Shown piece after piece: positions 49,363 to 58,479 of a DNA stretch of 64,000 nt. Position 1 is the stretch's first letter; each line of letters begins with the position of its first letter. The notes under the pieces are model-generated. The model made no database searches and had not been told where the DNA came from. It saw only the letters and a list, made by a program, of their open reading frames with translations. The stretch is from Streptomyces rapamycinicus NRRL 5491 (GTDB lineage Bacteria; Actinomycetota; Actinomycetes; Streptomycetales; Streptomycetaceae): NCBI RefSeq assembly GCF_024298965.1, contig NZ_CP085193.1, positions 1,798,001 through 1,862,000 of the forward strand. The letters are read 5' to 3'. Position numbers and translations under genes: made by a program.

Positions 49363-50216
49363 CCGTCCCGGCCGCGATGAGTCTGCCCGCACACGCCTGG
49401 GCGGCCTGGTCGCCGTGCACCACCGGCTGTGTCGCCCACGCCGCCGACCGCGTCCCGGCCACCCGGGTCGCCCGGCGGGCCGCGGTCTTCGGCCGGGCGG
49501 TACTGGGCGCGCTGGTGTCCGGCCGGCGGATCGCCGAGCCCGAGACGCTGCGGGCGCGGGCCGCGACACTGCTGGACTCCCTGGGCATCCGGCTGGAGGT
49601 CGCGGGCGACAGCGCGCTCAGCGCCCCGGGGACCACCGGCACGCTGATCGTGGCGAACCACATCTCCTGGATCGACAGCATCGCGCTGCTGTCGATGGAA
49701 CCCGTCGTGATGCTGGCCAAGCGGGAGATCGCGGGCTGGCCGCTGATCGGCCCGATGGTCACCCGCGCGGGGACGCTGTACATCGACCGCGACTCGCTGC
49801 GCGAACTCCCCGCGACCGTACGGGAGATGGCGGCCCGGCTGCGCGACGGCCAGTCGGTGATGGCCTTCCCGCAGGGCATCACCTGGTGTGCGGGCACCGG
49901 CGGCAGCTTCCGCCGGGCCACTTTCCAGGCCGCGCTGGACGCGGGCGCGCCGGTGCGCCCGGTGACCCTGGACTACGTCCAGCACGGCGCCCCGACCACG
50001 GTGGCCGCCTTCGTCGGCGAGGACGACTTCGGCCACTCGCTGCGCCGGGTGATCCGCGCCGACGGGCTCACGGTACGGGTGAACGTGCACCGGCCGCTGC
50101 GGCCGCTGCGGGACGTCGACACCCGGCGCCGGGTCGCGGCGCAGGCCCAGGCGACCGTGTGCGGGGCGCGGCTGCCCCTCCATCACGAGGTCGCCGCCCT
50201 CGGGCCGGCACGCTGA
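49359..50216 (+). CDS. OlsA/PlsC-like lysophospholipid acyltransferase
   Basis: 285 residues from the GTG at 49359. LPLAT motifs: NHISWID (catalytic H-x4-D), GTLYIDRDSLREL (glycerophosphate-type binding site) and VMAFPQGIT, where Gln replaces the usual Glu of EGT. A hydrophobic N-terminal stretch and TLIVANHISWIDSIALL could associate with the membrane. It should O-acylate the product of the preceding gene to give an ornithine or similar aminolipid. Confidence 0.83.
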   Translation: MTVPAAMSLPAHAWAAWSPCTTGCVAHAADRVPATRVARRAAVFGRAVLGALVSGRRIAEPETLRARAATLLDSLGIRLEVAGDSALSAPGTTGTLIVANHISWIDSIALLSMEPVVMLAKREIAGWPLIGPMVTRAGTLYIDRDSLRELPATVREMAARLRDGQSVMAFPQGITWCAGTGGSFRRATFQAALDAGAPVRPVTLDYVQHGAPTTVAAFVGEDDFGHSLRRVIRADGLTVRVNVHRPLRPLRDVDTRRRVAAQAQATVCGARLPLHHEVAALGPAR

Positions 50217-50348
50217 GAAGCCCTCGGGCCGACACGCCGAGCCCATGCGCCCCGGGTCCCGTCCGGTCCACTGCTGGCGCCCGGGGCGGCTCGGCCTGGC
50301 GTCCGCCCAGCCCTCTCTTGCCTCCGCCCAGCCCGCCCTCGCGTCCGC

Positions 50349-51656
50349 TCAGCCCTCCGTCCGCAGGTCCTTGACCCGGCGGATCTTGCCCACGGAGCGC
50401 TCAAGCGTCTCCGGGTCCACGACCTCCACCTCGACCGTGAGCCCCACCCCGTCCTTGACCCCCCGGGCGATCGCCGTGGCGGCGTCCGCGCGCCGCTCGG
50501 GGCCGGCCCCGGGGCGTGCCTCGATCCGCACCGCCATATGGTCCATCCGGCCGCGCCGGGTCAGCTCCAGCTGGAAGTGCGGCGCCACCGACGGGACCCG
50601 CAGCACGATCTCCTCGATCTGGCTGGGGAAGACATTGACCCCGCGCACGATGAGCATGTCGTCACAACGGCCGGTGATCTTCTGGATGCGCCGGAAGGCG
50701 GGGCGGGCGGTGCCGGGCAGCAGCCGGGTCAGATCCCGGGTGCGGTAGCGGATGACGGGGAGCGCCTCCTTGGTGAGGGTGGTGAAGGTCAGCTCGCCCT
50801 CCTCGCCGCCGGGCAGCACCTCGTCGGTGAGCGGGTCCACGATCTCGGGATAGAAGTGGTCCTCCCAGACGTGCAGCCCGTCCTTGGTCTCCACGCACTC
50901 CTGGGCCACCCCCGGGCCCACCACCTCCGAGAGCCCGTAGATGTCCACCGCGTGGATGTCCATGCGCTCCTCTATCTCCCGGCGCATCTCCTCCGTCCAG
51001 GGCTCGGCACCGAAGATGCCGACCTGGAGGGAGGTGGAACGGGGATCCACGCCCTGCCGCTCGAACTCGTCCAGGAGCGCCAGCAGATAGGAGGGCGTGA
51101 TCATGATGATCTCGGGCCTGAGGTCCTGGATGAGCCGCACCTGGCGGGCGGTCATCCCCCCGGAGGCGGGGATGACGGTGCAGCCGAGCCGCTCGGCGCC
51201 GTAGTGGGCGCCGAGGCCGCCGGTGAACAGGCCGTAGCCGTAGGAGATGTGCACCTTGTGGCCGGGGCGGCCGCCGGCCGCGCGGATCGAGCGGGCGATC
51301 ACCTCCGCCCAGACCGACAGGTCGTGCTCGGTGTAGCCGACGAGCGTGGGGCGGCCGGTGGTGCCACTGGAGGCGTGGAGCCGCCGCACCTCGCTCTGCT
51401 CGACGGCGAACATCCCGAAGGGGTAGCTGTCACGCAGATCGGCCTTGGTGGTGAAGGGGAACCGGGCCAGGTCCTCCAGGGTGCGGCAGTCCTCGGGGCC
51501 GACCCCGGCCGCACGGAACTTCTTGCGGTACACCTCGACATGGTCGTACGCATGGCGCAAGGTGGCGCGCAGCCGGGTGAGCTGAAGCGCCCTCAGCTCC
51601 TCGGGGCTCATCCGCTCGGCGTCGTCGAGCGGAGCCGCGCTCAGCGATTCCACCAT
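50349..51656 (-). CDS. paaK: Phenylacetate-CoA ligase
   Basis: 435 residues, typical length. Adenylate-forming enzyme making phenylacetyl-CoA. The phosphate loop SSGTTGRPTLVGYT, the core DIYGLSEVVGPGVA with the acid YPEIVDP, and the C-terminal GRCDDMLIVRGVNVFPSQIEE and SVGKIRRVKDLR motifs are all present. No paa oxygenase genes are nearby, so it may supply the ring-CoA for a distant pathway or act on another aryl acid. A paa-type palindrome lies in its promoter. Confidence 0.9.
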   Translation of the reverse strand: MVESLSAAPLDDAERMSPEELRALQLTRLRATLRHAYDHVEVYRKKFRAAGVGPEDCRTLEDLARFPFTTKADLRDSYPFGMFAVEQSEVRRLHASSGTTGRPTLVGYTEHDLSVWAEVIARSIRAAGGRPGHKVHISYGYGLFTGGLGAHYGAERLGCTVIPASGGMTARQVRLIQDLRPEIIMITPSYLLALLDEFERQGVDPRSTSLQVGIFGAEPWTEEMRREIEERMDIHAVDIYGLSEVVGPGVAQECVETKDGLHVWEDHFYPEIVDPLTDEVLPGGEEGELTFTTLTKEALPVIRYRTRDLTRLLPGTARPAFRRIQKITGRCDDMLIVRGVNVFPSQIEEIVLRVPSVAPHFQLELTRRGRMDHMAVRIEARPGAGPERRADAATAIARGVKDGVGLTVEVEVVDPETLERSVGKIRRVKDLRTEG

Positions 51657-51682
51657 GGGCCGTCCACCACCTCCGGTTGCCG

Positions 51683-51696
51683 ACCGAACATTCGGT
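51683..51696. promoter_or_regulatory. TetR/PaaR-type operator candidate
   Basis: ACCGAA-CA-TTCGGT, 27 bp before the paaK start, flanked by further CGGTT/TTACCG half-similarity. TetR-type regulators of phenylacetate genes in actinobacteria bind ACCGAnnnTCGGT-like palindromes. No tetR gene is adjacent. Confidence 0.5.
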
Positions 51697-51902
51697 TACC
51701 GTTCGGGCGCGGTCCAGTAATCCAGCATCCGACCTGGCTGTCAAGGGTTCGGCCACCCCCGTACGCGCCCGGCCCGGCAGAGAACGGCGCGGCACGGCGC
51801 GGAACGGCACGAGGGCGGTGAACGGTCGGCGCCCTCCATCCGTACCCGTAGGCACGAGGAACACAGCCGCACCCCGGATCCGACGATGCGAGAGGGCCTT
51901 TC

Positions 51903-52430
51903 ATGTACGACGCCGCCGATGCCGACGCCGCCGACGCTCCGCACCCCGTCCGGACCCCGCGCCGCCACGGCCCGCGCGCGGTGGCGGTCGTGGCGGCCGT
52001 GGGCGCGCTGCTCGCCATCGCGGGATGCGGCGGCGGGGACGGGGGCGGTAAGGCGGACGCCAAGGCGGAGACCGGGGGGAACGCCACCCGGCCGAGCGCG
52101 AGCGCCGACCCCACGCCCAAGGCCGCGCGAGTGGAGCAACTCGCCTCGGCCGCCGGCTGCAAGCCCGAGTTCACCACCAAGGTGGACGACTACCGCCAGG
52201 CCGTCTGCAAGAACTCCAAGGGCAAGTTCCTCTTCCTCGACTTCGTCACCGCCAAGAACCAGCGCGACTGGCTGGAGACGGCGCAGATGTACGGCGGGGT
52301 CTATCTGGTCGGCAACCGCTGGGTGCTGTCGTCCTCGCCGCGGAAGAACATGGAGAAGTTCCGGGAGCGGTTCGGCGGCACCATCGAGGAGGGCACCTCC
52401 TACGGGGGTGCCTCCGGCACCCCCAAGTGA
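51903..52430 (+). CDS. Hypothetical lipoprotein
   Basis: 175 residues. Basic RTPRRHGPRA, a hydrophobic helix and lipobox LAIAGC (Cys at about 42) are followed by a Gly/Asp/Lys-rich spacer. The folded part has two cysteines (AAGCKPEF, QAVCKNSK) that could form a disulfide, and ends in KFLFLDFVTAKNQRDW ... YLVGNRWVLSSSPRKNMEKF. Actinomycete-type exported protein of unknown function. Confidence 0.75.
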   Translation: MYDAADADAADAPHPVRTPRRHGPRAVAVVAAVGALLAIAGCGGGDGGGKADAKAETGGNATRPSASADPTPKAARVEQLASAAGCKPEFTTKVDDYRQAVCKNSKGKFLFLDFVTAKNQRDWLETAQMYGGVYLVGNRWVLSSSPRKNMEKFRERFGGTIEEGTSYGGASGTPK

Positions 52431-52474
52431 TCACCCGTCCATTACTCGCCGCCGATCCCGTGTCCGGCGGCTCT

Positions 52475-52717
52475 CTCCCCTCCCCGCCCCTTCCCGAACC
52501 AGGGGCTTCGCCCCTGGACCCCGGGTTAAGCGGCGGAGCCCCAGCACGCGGCGGAGCCGCATATCGATCCGGCGGGAAGAGGCGGAACCCCAGTCCGAGG
52601 TCTGGGGCGAAGCCCCGGCCGGGGTCTGGGGCGCAACCCCGACTCGAGGCCCGGAGCCCAACCCCGACCCGGGGTCTGGGGCGGAGCCCCAGTTTCGGGA
52701 AGGGGCGGGGAGGGGAG
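52475..52717. repeat. 243-bp intergenic element with 24-bp perfect terminal inverted repeats
   Basis: Arms 52475-52498 and 52694-52717 are exact reverse complements (CTCCCCTCCCCGCCCCTTCC start). Inside are several copies of the GTCTGGGGCGGAGCCCC hairpin module and the CGCCCCTGGACCCCGG block, also present at 4885-5014. It fills the gap between the convergent lipoprotein and isomerase genes. No reading frame or transposase remnant is seen. A bidirectional terminator role is plausible. Confidence 0.75.
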
Positions 52718-52733
52718 CAGCCCGCCGTAGGCG

Positions 52734-53510
52734 CTAGACGTCGGCGAGCGCCCGCAGCGTGGCGGCCTCACGGGGCAGCAGCCGTTCGTCGTCCTCGGGT
52801 ACGAACTCCAGCAGGACATCCAGCGGCGGGCCGTCGGCGGACATCTCGGCGCGGTGGGCGAGCAGCCGCTCGAAGGCGCTGCGCCACAGCGGCGCGCGGG
52901 CGGTGAGCGGCAGCCGGGTGGTCCCGGGCCACCAGGAGAAGGCGTGCACCGCGGCGATCCGGTCCCCCAGCGCGTCCAGCCCCTTCAGCGCCTCGGCGTC
53001 GGGCATGTCGACGGGCGGCTGCCAGTAGGTGGCGACGTCGGCGCGGTCCACCTCGTCCAGCAGCCGGAGGGTGTGGTCCGCGCCGTCGGTAAGGGTGTTG
53101 CGGTGGAACTCATAGGCGAGTTCCACCCCCGCGTCCGCGGCGAGCGCGGCGGCGCGCCGGGTAGCCTCGACCACCGCGCGGCGCCCCTCGGGCGAGGTTT
53201 CCTCCGTGCCGGTGGTGCCCGCCCAGATCCGGACGCGCGGGGCGCCGAGCGCCACGGCGGAGCGGAGCACGGCGTCGAACTCCTCCGGATCACTGTGCCC
53301 GGCACGGTAGTAGGAGCCGTACGAGGCGACGGCGAGCCCGGCGTCCAGGGTGGCGTCGCGGACCCGCCGGGCGGTGGCCTCGTCGCCGGGCGGCACATGG
53401 ACGTCACCGCCCCATTCGACGCACTCCAGGCCCGCTCCGGCCACGGCGGCGATCACCCGGTCCGGGTCGAGCCGGCGCAGGGTCACCGAGCAGATGCCGA
53501 GCCGTGTCAC
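52734..53510 (-). CDS. Sugar phosphate isomerase/epimerase (xylose isomerase-like TIM barrel)
   Basis: 258 residues from the GTG at 53510, overlapping the DUF2264 stop (GTGA). AP-endonuclease-2-type barrel: LGICSVTLRRLDPDRVI, LECVEWGGDVHV, VASYGSYYRAGHS, VRIWAGTTGTEE, ELAYEFHRNTLTDG and LLEFVPEDDERLL contribute the expected metal-binding acids and histidines. It is last in a carbohydrate operon; an epimerase or isomerase step on an imported sugar is likely. Confidence 0.85.
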   Translation of the reverse strand: MTRLGICSVTLRRLDPDRVIAAVAGAGLECVEWGGDVHVPPGDEATARRVRDATLDAGLAVASYGSYYRAGHSDPEEFDAVLRSAVALGAPRVRIWAGTTGTEETSPEGRRAVVEATRRAAALAADAGVELAYEFHRNTLTDGADHTLRLLDEVDRADVATYWQPPVDMPDAEALKGLDALGDRIAAVHAFSWWPGTTRLPLTARAPLWRSAFERLLAHRAEMSADGPPLDVLLEFVPEDDERLLPREAATLRALADV

Positions 53511-55450
53511 GCCCCCACCTCCGTGACGGTGGGCGCGTCGCCCGCGCCGAAGTCCACCACGAAGGCCCCGCCGTCCGCCGGCCGTACGGTGACCGCGAGC
53601 CCGTTCACCTCGGCGGTGGCGAGGTCGGCGAGCGGGGCCGGGTCGCGTTCCCCGGTGAGCGAGGCCAGCGCGACGAAGAGGGTGCCGGACGGGTCCTCGC
53701 CGACGGTGCCGGTGAGTTCGGGGACCAGGGCCCACGGGCCGTACGCGGTGCCCTGCGGCGCCCGGACCGCGGTGGCGGTCTCCCAGCCGTGCAGTCCGAG
53801 GAGCTGACCGGTGACCTCTCCCCCGTCCAGCCGTATCTCGGCGCCCTCCTCGGTCTCCGCGGGGGTTCCCGGGGGCAGCGCGACGGCCCAGCCGCTGTGG
53901 TGGATCCGGGTCCCGGCGGGGACGCCCACGGCGCGGTGGACGCGCACTTCGAGGCGGCCGCGGACGAGGGTCAGGCTGTCGATGCGGATCGAGGGCACCT
54001 TGGGGCCGCCGTCGGGGAAGGCGGGGGTGTGGGAGGAGGCGAGCCAGTCGGGGCCCGCGGCCAGCGGGTGGATGCGCAGCCGGGCGGTGCGCACGCCGCG
54101 GTCTTCGAGGGCGATGTGGTTGTCGGGGGCGTTGTCCGCGCTGGTGGGGCCGGTGCGGGTGGAGTAGGCGAGCCGGGCGTAGAGCGGATCGGCGGGCGCG
54201 TGTTCGGCCTCCCAGGGGCGGAGCTTGTAGCTGCCGTGGTTGTGCAGCCGCACCAGCCCGTCCCGGCCCGTGGTCTGGACGAGGAACCCGGCGGCGGGCA
54301 GCGCCAGCGCCCGGTCGGGCCCCTCGACGGGCGCGGCCTCCTCGGTCGCGGTCCACACCGGGTGGTCGGGCGGGAGCAGCAGGGCGAGGAACCCCTTGGA
54401 GGCCCAGTAGGGCGAGCCGGGCCCGGAGTAGCGCTGGAGGGTGGCGGCGTGCGGCCCGTACCAGCCCAGGCTCAGCACCCCGTCCTCGGTCAGCGCGCCG
54501 CGGTCCAGGAAGTGGCGCAGCGCTCCGCTGAGGAGGCGGCGGGTGGCGCCGGGGACGAGGGGGGTGTGGCCGGTGAGGGCGCCGAGTGCCACCGAGGCTC
54601 CGGCGGCGAAGCGGTAGGTGAGGGAGCGGCCGTGGTGGATGGGCGCGCCGTCGGCGTCGAAGAGCAGCGAGAAGCCTTCGAGGAAGGTGCGCAGCCGGGG
54701 GCCGAGCCGGTCCAGGAGCTCCCCGTCGCCCGCGAGATGGGCGTGGAGCAGCGGGTACATGTGCAGCGCCCAGCCGTTGTAGTGGTCGAACGACCGCCCG
54801 TCGCCGTCGGAGTACCAGCCCTGACCCTGGTACCAGCCCTCCAGCAGGCCGAGCCCCCGCTCGATGGCGCGGGCCGTCTCGGCGTCGCCGCGTCCGACGT
54901 CGTCAAGGAATCCGGCCACGGTGAGGGGGAAGAGGTACCAGTTGTTGGGGGCGGGCTGGTGGCGCAGCGCCCCGCGCAGCCACTCCTCGGTGCGGTCCTG
55001 GGCGTCGGACGGCAGGGCCTCCCAGGTCCACGGCGCGGTCAGCCGCAGGCCCAGGGCGACGGACGCGGACTCCACCATGGGCTGGCCCTGGGCCCCGTGA
55101 TGGCCGATCACCGGCCAGGACTCGGCGTCCCCGCGCCCGGGGGTGAGGGTGCCGCGGGCGATTCCCTCGGTGTAGCGCTCCAGGATGCCGTGCTGGTCCT
55201 TGCCCGAGGCCCCGGCGGCGCGAAAGGCGGCGAGGAGGAAGGTGCGGGCGAACCCTTCGAGCCCGTCGGAGCGCACCCCGGACCTGGACGGCGGACCTGG
55301 CAGGTCGATCAGGGCCTGGCCGGGGGTGGCGTAGCGGAGGGCGGCGTGCAGCATGCCGTCCGCGGCGGCCTCCCAGTGGGCGCGGGTGTAGCCGGTGTGG
55401 GGGCTGAGGGTGCGGTCGTCGGCGGGGAGGAGGAAGGGGAGCTCGGGCAT
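53507..55450 (-). CDS. DUF2264 domain protein
   Basis: 647 residues. DUF2264 N-terminal alpha-barrel (GYTRAHWEAAADGMLHAALRY, RSDGLEGFARTFLLAAFR, NNWYLFPLTVAGFLDDVGRG, FDHYNGWALHMYPLLHA) and a C-terminal beta-rich domain. The fold resembles the (alpha/alpha)6 barrels of uronyl hydrolases and polysaccharide lyases, but no activity is established that I can cite. No signal peptide, so it acts inside the cell on imported oligosaccharide. GGAGG lies 11 nt before the ATG. Confidence 0.85.
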   Translation of the reverse strand: MPELPFLLPADDRTLSPHTGYTRAHWEAAADGMLHAALRYATPGQALIDLPGPPSRSGVRSDGLEGFARTFLLAAFRAAGASGKDQHGILERYTEGIARGTLTPGRGDAESWPVIGHHGAQGQPMVESASVALGLRLTAPWTWEALPSDAQDRTEEWLRGALRHQPAPNNWYLFPLTVAGFLDDVGRGDAETARAIERGLGLLEGWYQGQGWYSDGDGRSFDHYNGWALHMYPLLHAHLAGDGELLDRLGPRLRTFLEGFSLLFDADGAPIHHGRSLTYRFAAGASVALGALTGHTPLVPGATRRLLSGALRHFLDRGALTEDGVLSLGWYGPHAATLQRYSGPGSPYWASKGFLALLLPPDHPVWTATEEAAPVEGPDRALALPAAGFLVQTTGRDGLVRLHNHGSYKLRPWEAEHAPADPLYARLAYSTRTGPTSADNAPDNHIALEDRGVRTARLRIHPLAAGPDWLASSHTPAFPDGGPKVPSIRIDSLTLVRGRLEVRVHRAVGVPAGTRIHHSGWAVALPPGTPAETEEGAEIRLDGGEVTGQLLGLHGWETATAVRAPQGTAYGPWALVPELTGTVGEDPSGTLFVALASLTGERDPAPLADLATAEVNGLAVTVRPADGGAFVVDFGAGDAPTVTEVGA

Positions 55451-55513
55451 GGTGGGGTGGGCCTCCTGGGGGTCGCGGGACGTTGGAGGGCGCGCGGACG
55501 GCCGCGCGCCCTC

Positions 55514-56545
55514 TTATGCCGAGCGGTCGAGGATCTCCGGTCGTACGGGGTGGGCGAAGGGGCGGCCGGTGACGTAGTGCTCGATCTCGCCGATGGCGAG
55601 GTCGGCCAGGCGCCGCAGCTCACCGCTCTTGGATCCGGCGATATGCGGGGTGATGAGCGCGTTGTCGCAGTCGTACAGCGGGGAGTCGGCGGGCAGCAGC
55701 TCCGGCACGGTGACGTCGAGGACGGCGCGGATCCGCCCGGCCACCACCTCCTCGGTCAGCGCCTCCTGGTCCACCACCGCCCCGCGCGCGGTGTTGATGA
55801 GCGTGGCGCCGTCCGGCATGGCGGCCAGCAGCTCCCGGCTGACCAGGCCCTGGGTGGCGGGCAGCAGGGGGGTGTGGACGCTGATGACGTCGCTGCCGGC
55901 GAAGAGTTCCCGCAGGGGCACCTGGCGCGCCCCGAGTTCCTTCGCCTCCTGAGCGGTGACGTACGGGTCGTACAGCAGGAGGTCGAGGTCGTAGGGGCGC
56001 AGCAGCTCCATCACCCGGCGGCCGATGGCGGAGGCGCTGAGGATGCCCACCGTCCGGCGGTAGTTGCCCGCGTCCGGATAGCGCTCGTTCCAGTCGATCG
56101 TGCGCCGCTCGGCGCGGTAGTCCCGGGCGATGTCCAGGACGCGCTTGTTGGACAGCAGGATCATGGCGACGGTGTACTCGGCGACGGGCACGGCGTTGGC
56201 CGCGGCCGCCGAGGAGACCGCGATGCCGCGCTCCCAGCAGGCGTCGGTGATGTGGTGGCGCACGGTGCCCGCGGTGTGCACCACGGCGCGCAGCCGGGGC
56301 GCGGCGTCGAGCGTGCGGCGGTCCAGGGGCGGGCAGCCCCAGCCGGTGACCAGCAGTTCGGTGTCGGCGAGTGCGCGGCGGGCGGCCGGGGTGGTGAAGT
56401 CGTCGAGGACGAGGCCGGGCTCGAGGTCGAGGAGGTCGATGAGCCGGTCCAGGCTTCCGGGCCCGAGCACCTGCCGGGCGGACCGCTCGGCCATGGCCAG
56501 GGCGGCGCGGGGGCGGCGGCGGGCGGAGAGGTGCGGTGGGGTCAC
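55514..56545 (-). CDS. D-isomer-specific 2-hydroxyacid dehydrogenase family protein
   Basis: 343 residues from the GTG at 56545, overlapping the permease stop (GTGA). The NAD-binding motif reads VGILSASAIGRRVMELL, with Ser-Ala where GxGxxG is usual, followed by the acidic LLLYDPYV. Catalytic Arg region INTARGAVVDQEAL, Glu in VTVPELLPADSP and His in ITPHIAG are kept. The degenerate dinucleotide loop is unusual but is seen in a subgroup linked to sugar operons. Reduces or oxidises a 2-hydroxy/2-oxo acid derived from the imported sugar. Confidence 0.85.
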   Translation of the reverse strand: MTPPHLSARRRPRAALAMAERSARQVLGPGSLDRLIDLLDLEPGLVLDDFTTPAARRALADTELLVTGWGCPPLDRRTLDAAPRLRAVVHTAGTVRHHITDACWERGIAVSSAAAANAVPVAEYTVAMILLSNKRVLDIARDYRAERRTIDWNERYPDAGNYRRTVGILSASAIGRRVMELLRPYDLDLLLYDPYVTAQEAKELGARQVPLRELFAGSDVISVHTPLLPATQGLVSRELLAAMPDGATLINTARGAVVDQEALTEEVVAGRIRAVLDVTVPELLPADSPLYDCDNALITPHIAGSKSGELRRLADLAIGEIEHYVTGRPFAHPVRPEILDRSA

Positions 56546-57453
56546 TTGACGCTCCCTGCGGTCAGTCCGGACTTCCAGTAGCGCTGCAACAGGACGAACG
56601 CCAGGATCAGCGGCACGACGGCGAGCAGTGAGCCGATGACCACGAGGGGGTAGTACTCGGGCGAGACGGTGGCGGCGCTGTTCCAGGTGTAGAGGCCGAG
56701 GCTGAGCGGGTACAGGTGCTGGTCGGAGAGCATCACCATCGGAAGGAAGAAGTTGTTCCAGATGGCCGTGAGCTGAAAGAGGAAGACGGTCACGAATCCG
56801 GGGCCGAGCATCCGCAGGCTGACCCGCACATAGGTCTGCAGTTCGCCCGCGCCGTCGACCCGGGACGCCTCCAGCACCTCGTTGGGCACATAGCCGCTGC
56901 TGAGCAGGCGGGCGAGATAGACGCCGAAGGGGTTGAAGAGCACCGGGATGAAGACCGCCCAGAAGGTGTTGACCATCCCGATCTCGGAGGCCACCAGATA
57001 GAGCGGAAGGGCCAGCACGGTCGGCGGCACCATGACGCCGGTGAGGACGAGCCCGAAGAACTTCTCCTTGTGCCGGAACTCGTACTTGTCGAAGGCGTAG
57101 CCCGCGGCGACGCTGATGAGCGAGCCGACCAGGGCCCCGACGACGGCGTACAGCAGGCTGTTGACGTACCACTCGCCGTAGAGGCCGCCGTCCATGGAGA
57201 ACAGGTCGGAGAGGTTGCGGGCGAAGGAGAAGTCGCCGAGCGAGAAGATGTCGCTGCCGAAGAGGGCGTCGGCGTTCTTGGTGGACGCCAGTACCAGCCA
57301 CAGCGCGGGCAGCATGGTGTAGAGGGCGGCGATCAGGACCACGGCGTTGGCGATGCCGCGGCTGGTCAGCTTGGAGCCGCCGAAGGGCTTGCCGAGCGGC
57401 CTGGACGGTCCCCGGGAGGGGTTCACGGGGGTGGTGGGTGTGGTCGTGGTCAT
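56542..57453 (-). CDS. Carbohydrate ABC transporter permease (MalG-like)
   Basis: 303 residues from the ATG at 57453 (GTG at 57456 also possible). Six predicted helices and the EAA loop NEVLEASRVDGAGELQTYVRVSLRMLGPGF. N-terminal Thr/Pro-rich tail. The TGATG junction with the upstream permease indicates coupling. The ATPase is not encoded here; such Streptomyces systems often share the MsiK ATPase. Confidence 0.92.
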   Translation of the reverse strand: MTTTTPTTPVNPSRGPSRPLGKPFGGSKLTSRGIANAVVLIAALYTMLPALWLVLASTKNADALFGSDIFSLGDFSFARNLSDLFSMDGGLYGEWYVNSLLYAVVGALVGSLISVAAGYAFDKYEFRHKEKFFGLVLTGVMVPPTVLALPLYLVASEIGMVNTFWAVFIPVLFNPFGVYLARLLSSGYVPNEVLEASRVDGAGELQTYVRVSLRMLGPGFVTVFLFQLTAIWNNFFLPMVMLSDQHLYPLSLGLYTWNSAATVSPEYYPLVVIGSLLAVVPLILAFVLLQRYWKSGLTAGSVK

Positions 57454-58412
57454 CACGCTCTCCGTTCCCGGCGGCCCGACCAGCGCGTCACGGCGTACGA
57501 CAGGACGCAGGTGACGATCAGGAGGATGACGGAGGCCGCGGAGGCGAGTCCGTAGTTGTTGCGGCGGAAGGCCGCGTCGTAGATGTACATGTTCGGGGTG
57601 AAGCGGGAGTTGACCATCGGGGTGGCCTGGTTCATCAGCATGGGCTCGGTGAACAGTTGCAGCGCGCCGATCAGGGAGAACATGCACACCATCACCACGG
57701 AGCCCCTGATGATGGGCACCTTGACCTGGAGCGCGGTGCGGATGCCGCCGGCGCCGTCGATGGTCGCCGCCTCGATCACCTCGCGCGGCAGCGCCTGGAG
57801 CGCGGCATAGAAGATGATCATGTTGTAGCCGAGGCCGCTCCACAGGGCGATGTTGACGATCGACGGGAGCACGGTGTGCAGGCCGAGGAAGTCGACGGTG
57901 ATGTCGGCCTGCGCGAACAGCTTGATCACCGGGCTGAGCCCCGGGGTGTAGAGGTACAGCCAGATGACGGCCGCGATGATGCCGGGGACGGCGTGCGGCA
58001 GGTAGAGCAGCATCTGCGAGGTCCGGCGCAGCCGGATGAGGCCCGAGTCGAGCAGCAGGGCGAGCGCGAGTGCGCTGACGACCACGGTGGGAACGAAGAT
58101 CACGCAGTAGAGGGCGATGGTGCCGAACCCGGAGAGGAAGCTGGGGTCCTGCAGCACCGCGAGATAGCTGCGCAGTCCGGTGAAGACGGTCTCCCCGCCG
58201 CCGAAGCCGAGCCCGCTGTGGTCCTCGCCGAAGAGGCTGAGGTAGATGGCGTAGCCGACGGGGACGAGGAACACGGCGATGAGCAGTGCCGTGAAGGGAG
58301 TCAGCAGGACGGTGGCGGCGATCCGCTGCTGGCGCCGTCCGGTTCTGCGGGGCGGGTCGGCGGCGGCCGCCTTTGGCGGCGCCGTCCGTCTTGAGGACGT
58401 GACTGTGCTCAC
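57453..58412 (-). CDS. Carbohydrate ABC transporter permease (MalF-like)
   Basis: 319 residues from a GTG at 58412 with GAGG 6 nt upstream. Six predicted helices and the EAA loop PREVIEAATIDGAGGIRTALQVKVPIIRGS. Forms a heterodimer with the next permease. It starts 67 bp after the binding-protein stop. Confidence 0.92.
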   Translation of the reverse strand: MSTVTSSRRTAPPKAAAADPPRRTGRRQQRIAATVLLTPFTALLIAVFLVPVGYAIYLSLFGEDHSGLGFGGGETVFTGLRSYLAVLQDPSFLSGFGTIALYCVIFVPTVVVSALALALLLDSGLIRLRRTSQMLLYLPHAVPGIIAAVIWLYLYTPGLSPVIKLFAQADITVDFLGLHTVLPSIVNIALWSGLGYNMIIFYAALQALPREVIEAATIDGAGGIRTALQVKVPIIRGSVVMVCMFSLIGALQLFTEPMLMNQATPMVNSRFTPNMYIYDAAFRRNNYGLASAASVILLIVTCVLSYAVTRWSGRRERRA

Positions 58413-58479
58413 GGGGTACCTCGGCTCAGGCGTGGTGAGTACGGCTTTTGAAGGTGCGGTGGGAGGTGGCGGGGCGGGC

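Noticed and set aside
53504..56581. A 1025-codon plus-strand frame opposite the DUF2264 and dehydrogenase genes
   Set aside because: Composition is Gly/Ala/Val/Arg-rich without domains, and both opposite-strand genes are conserved families.
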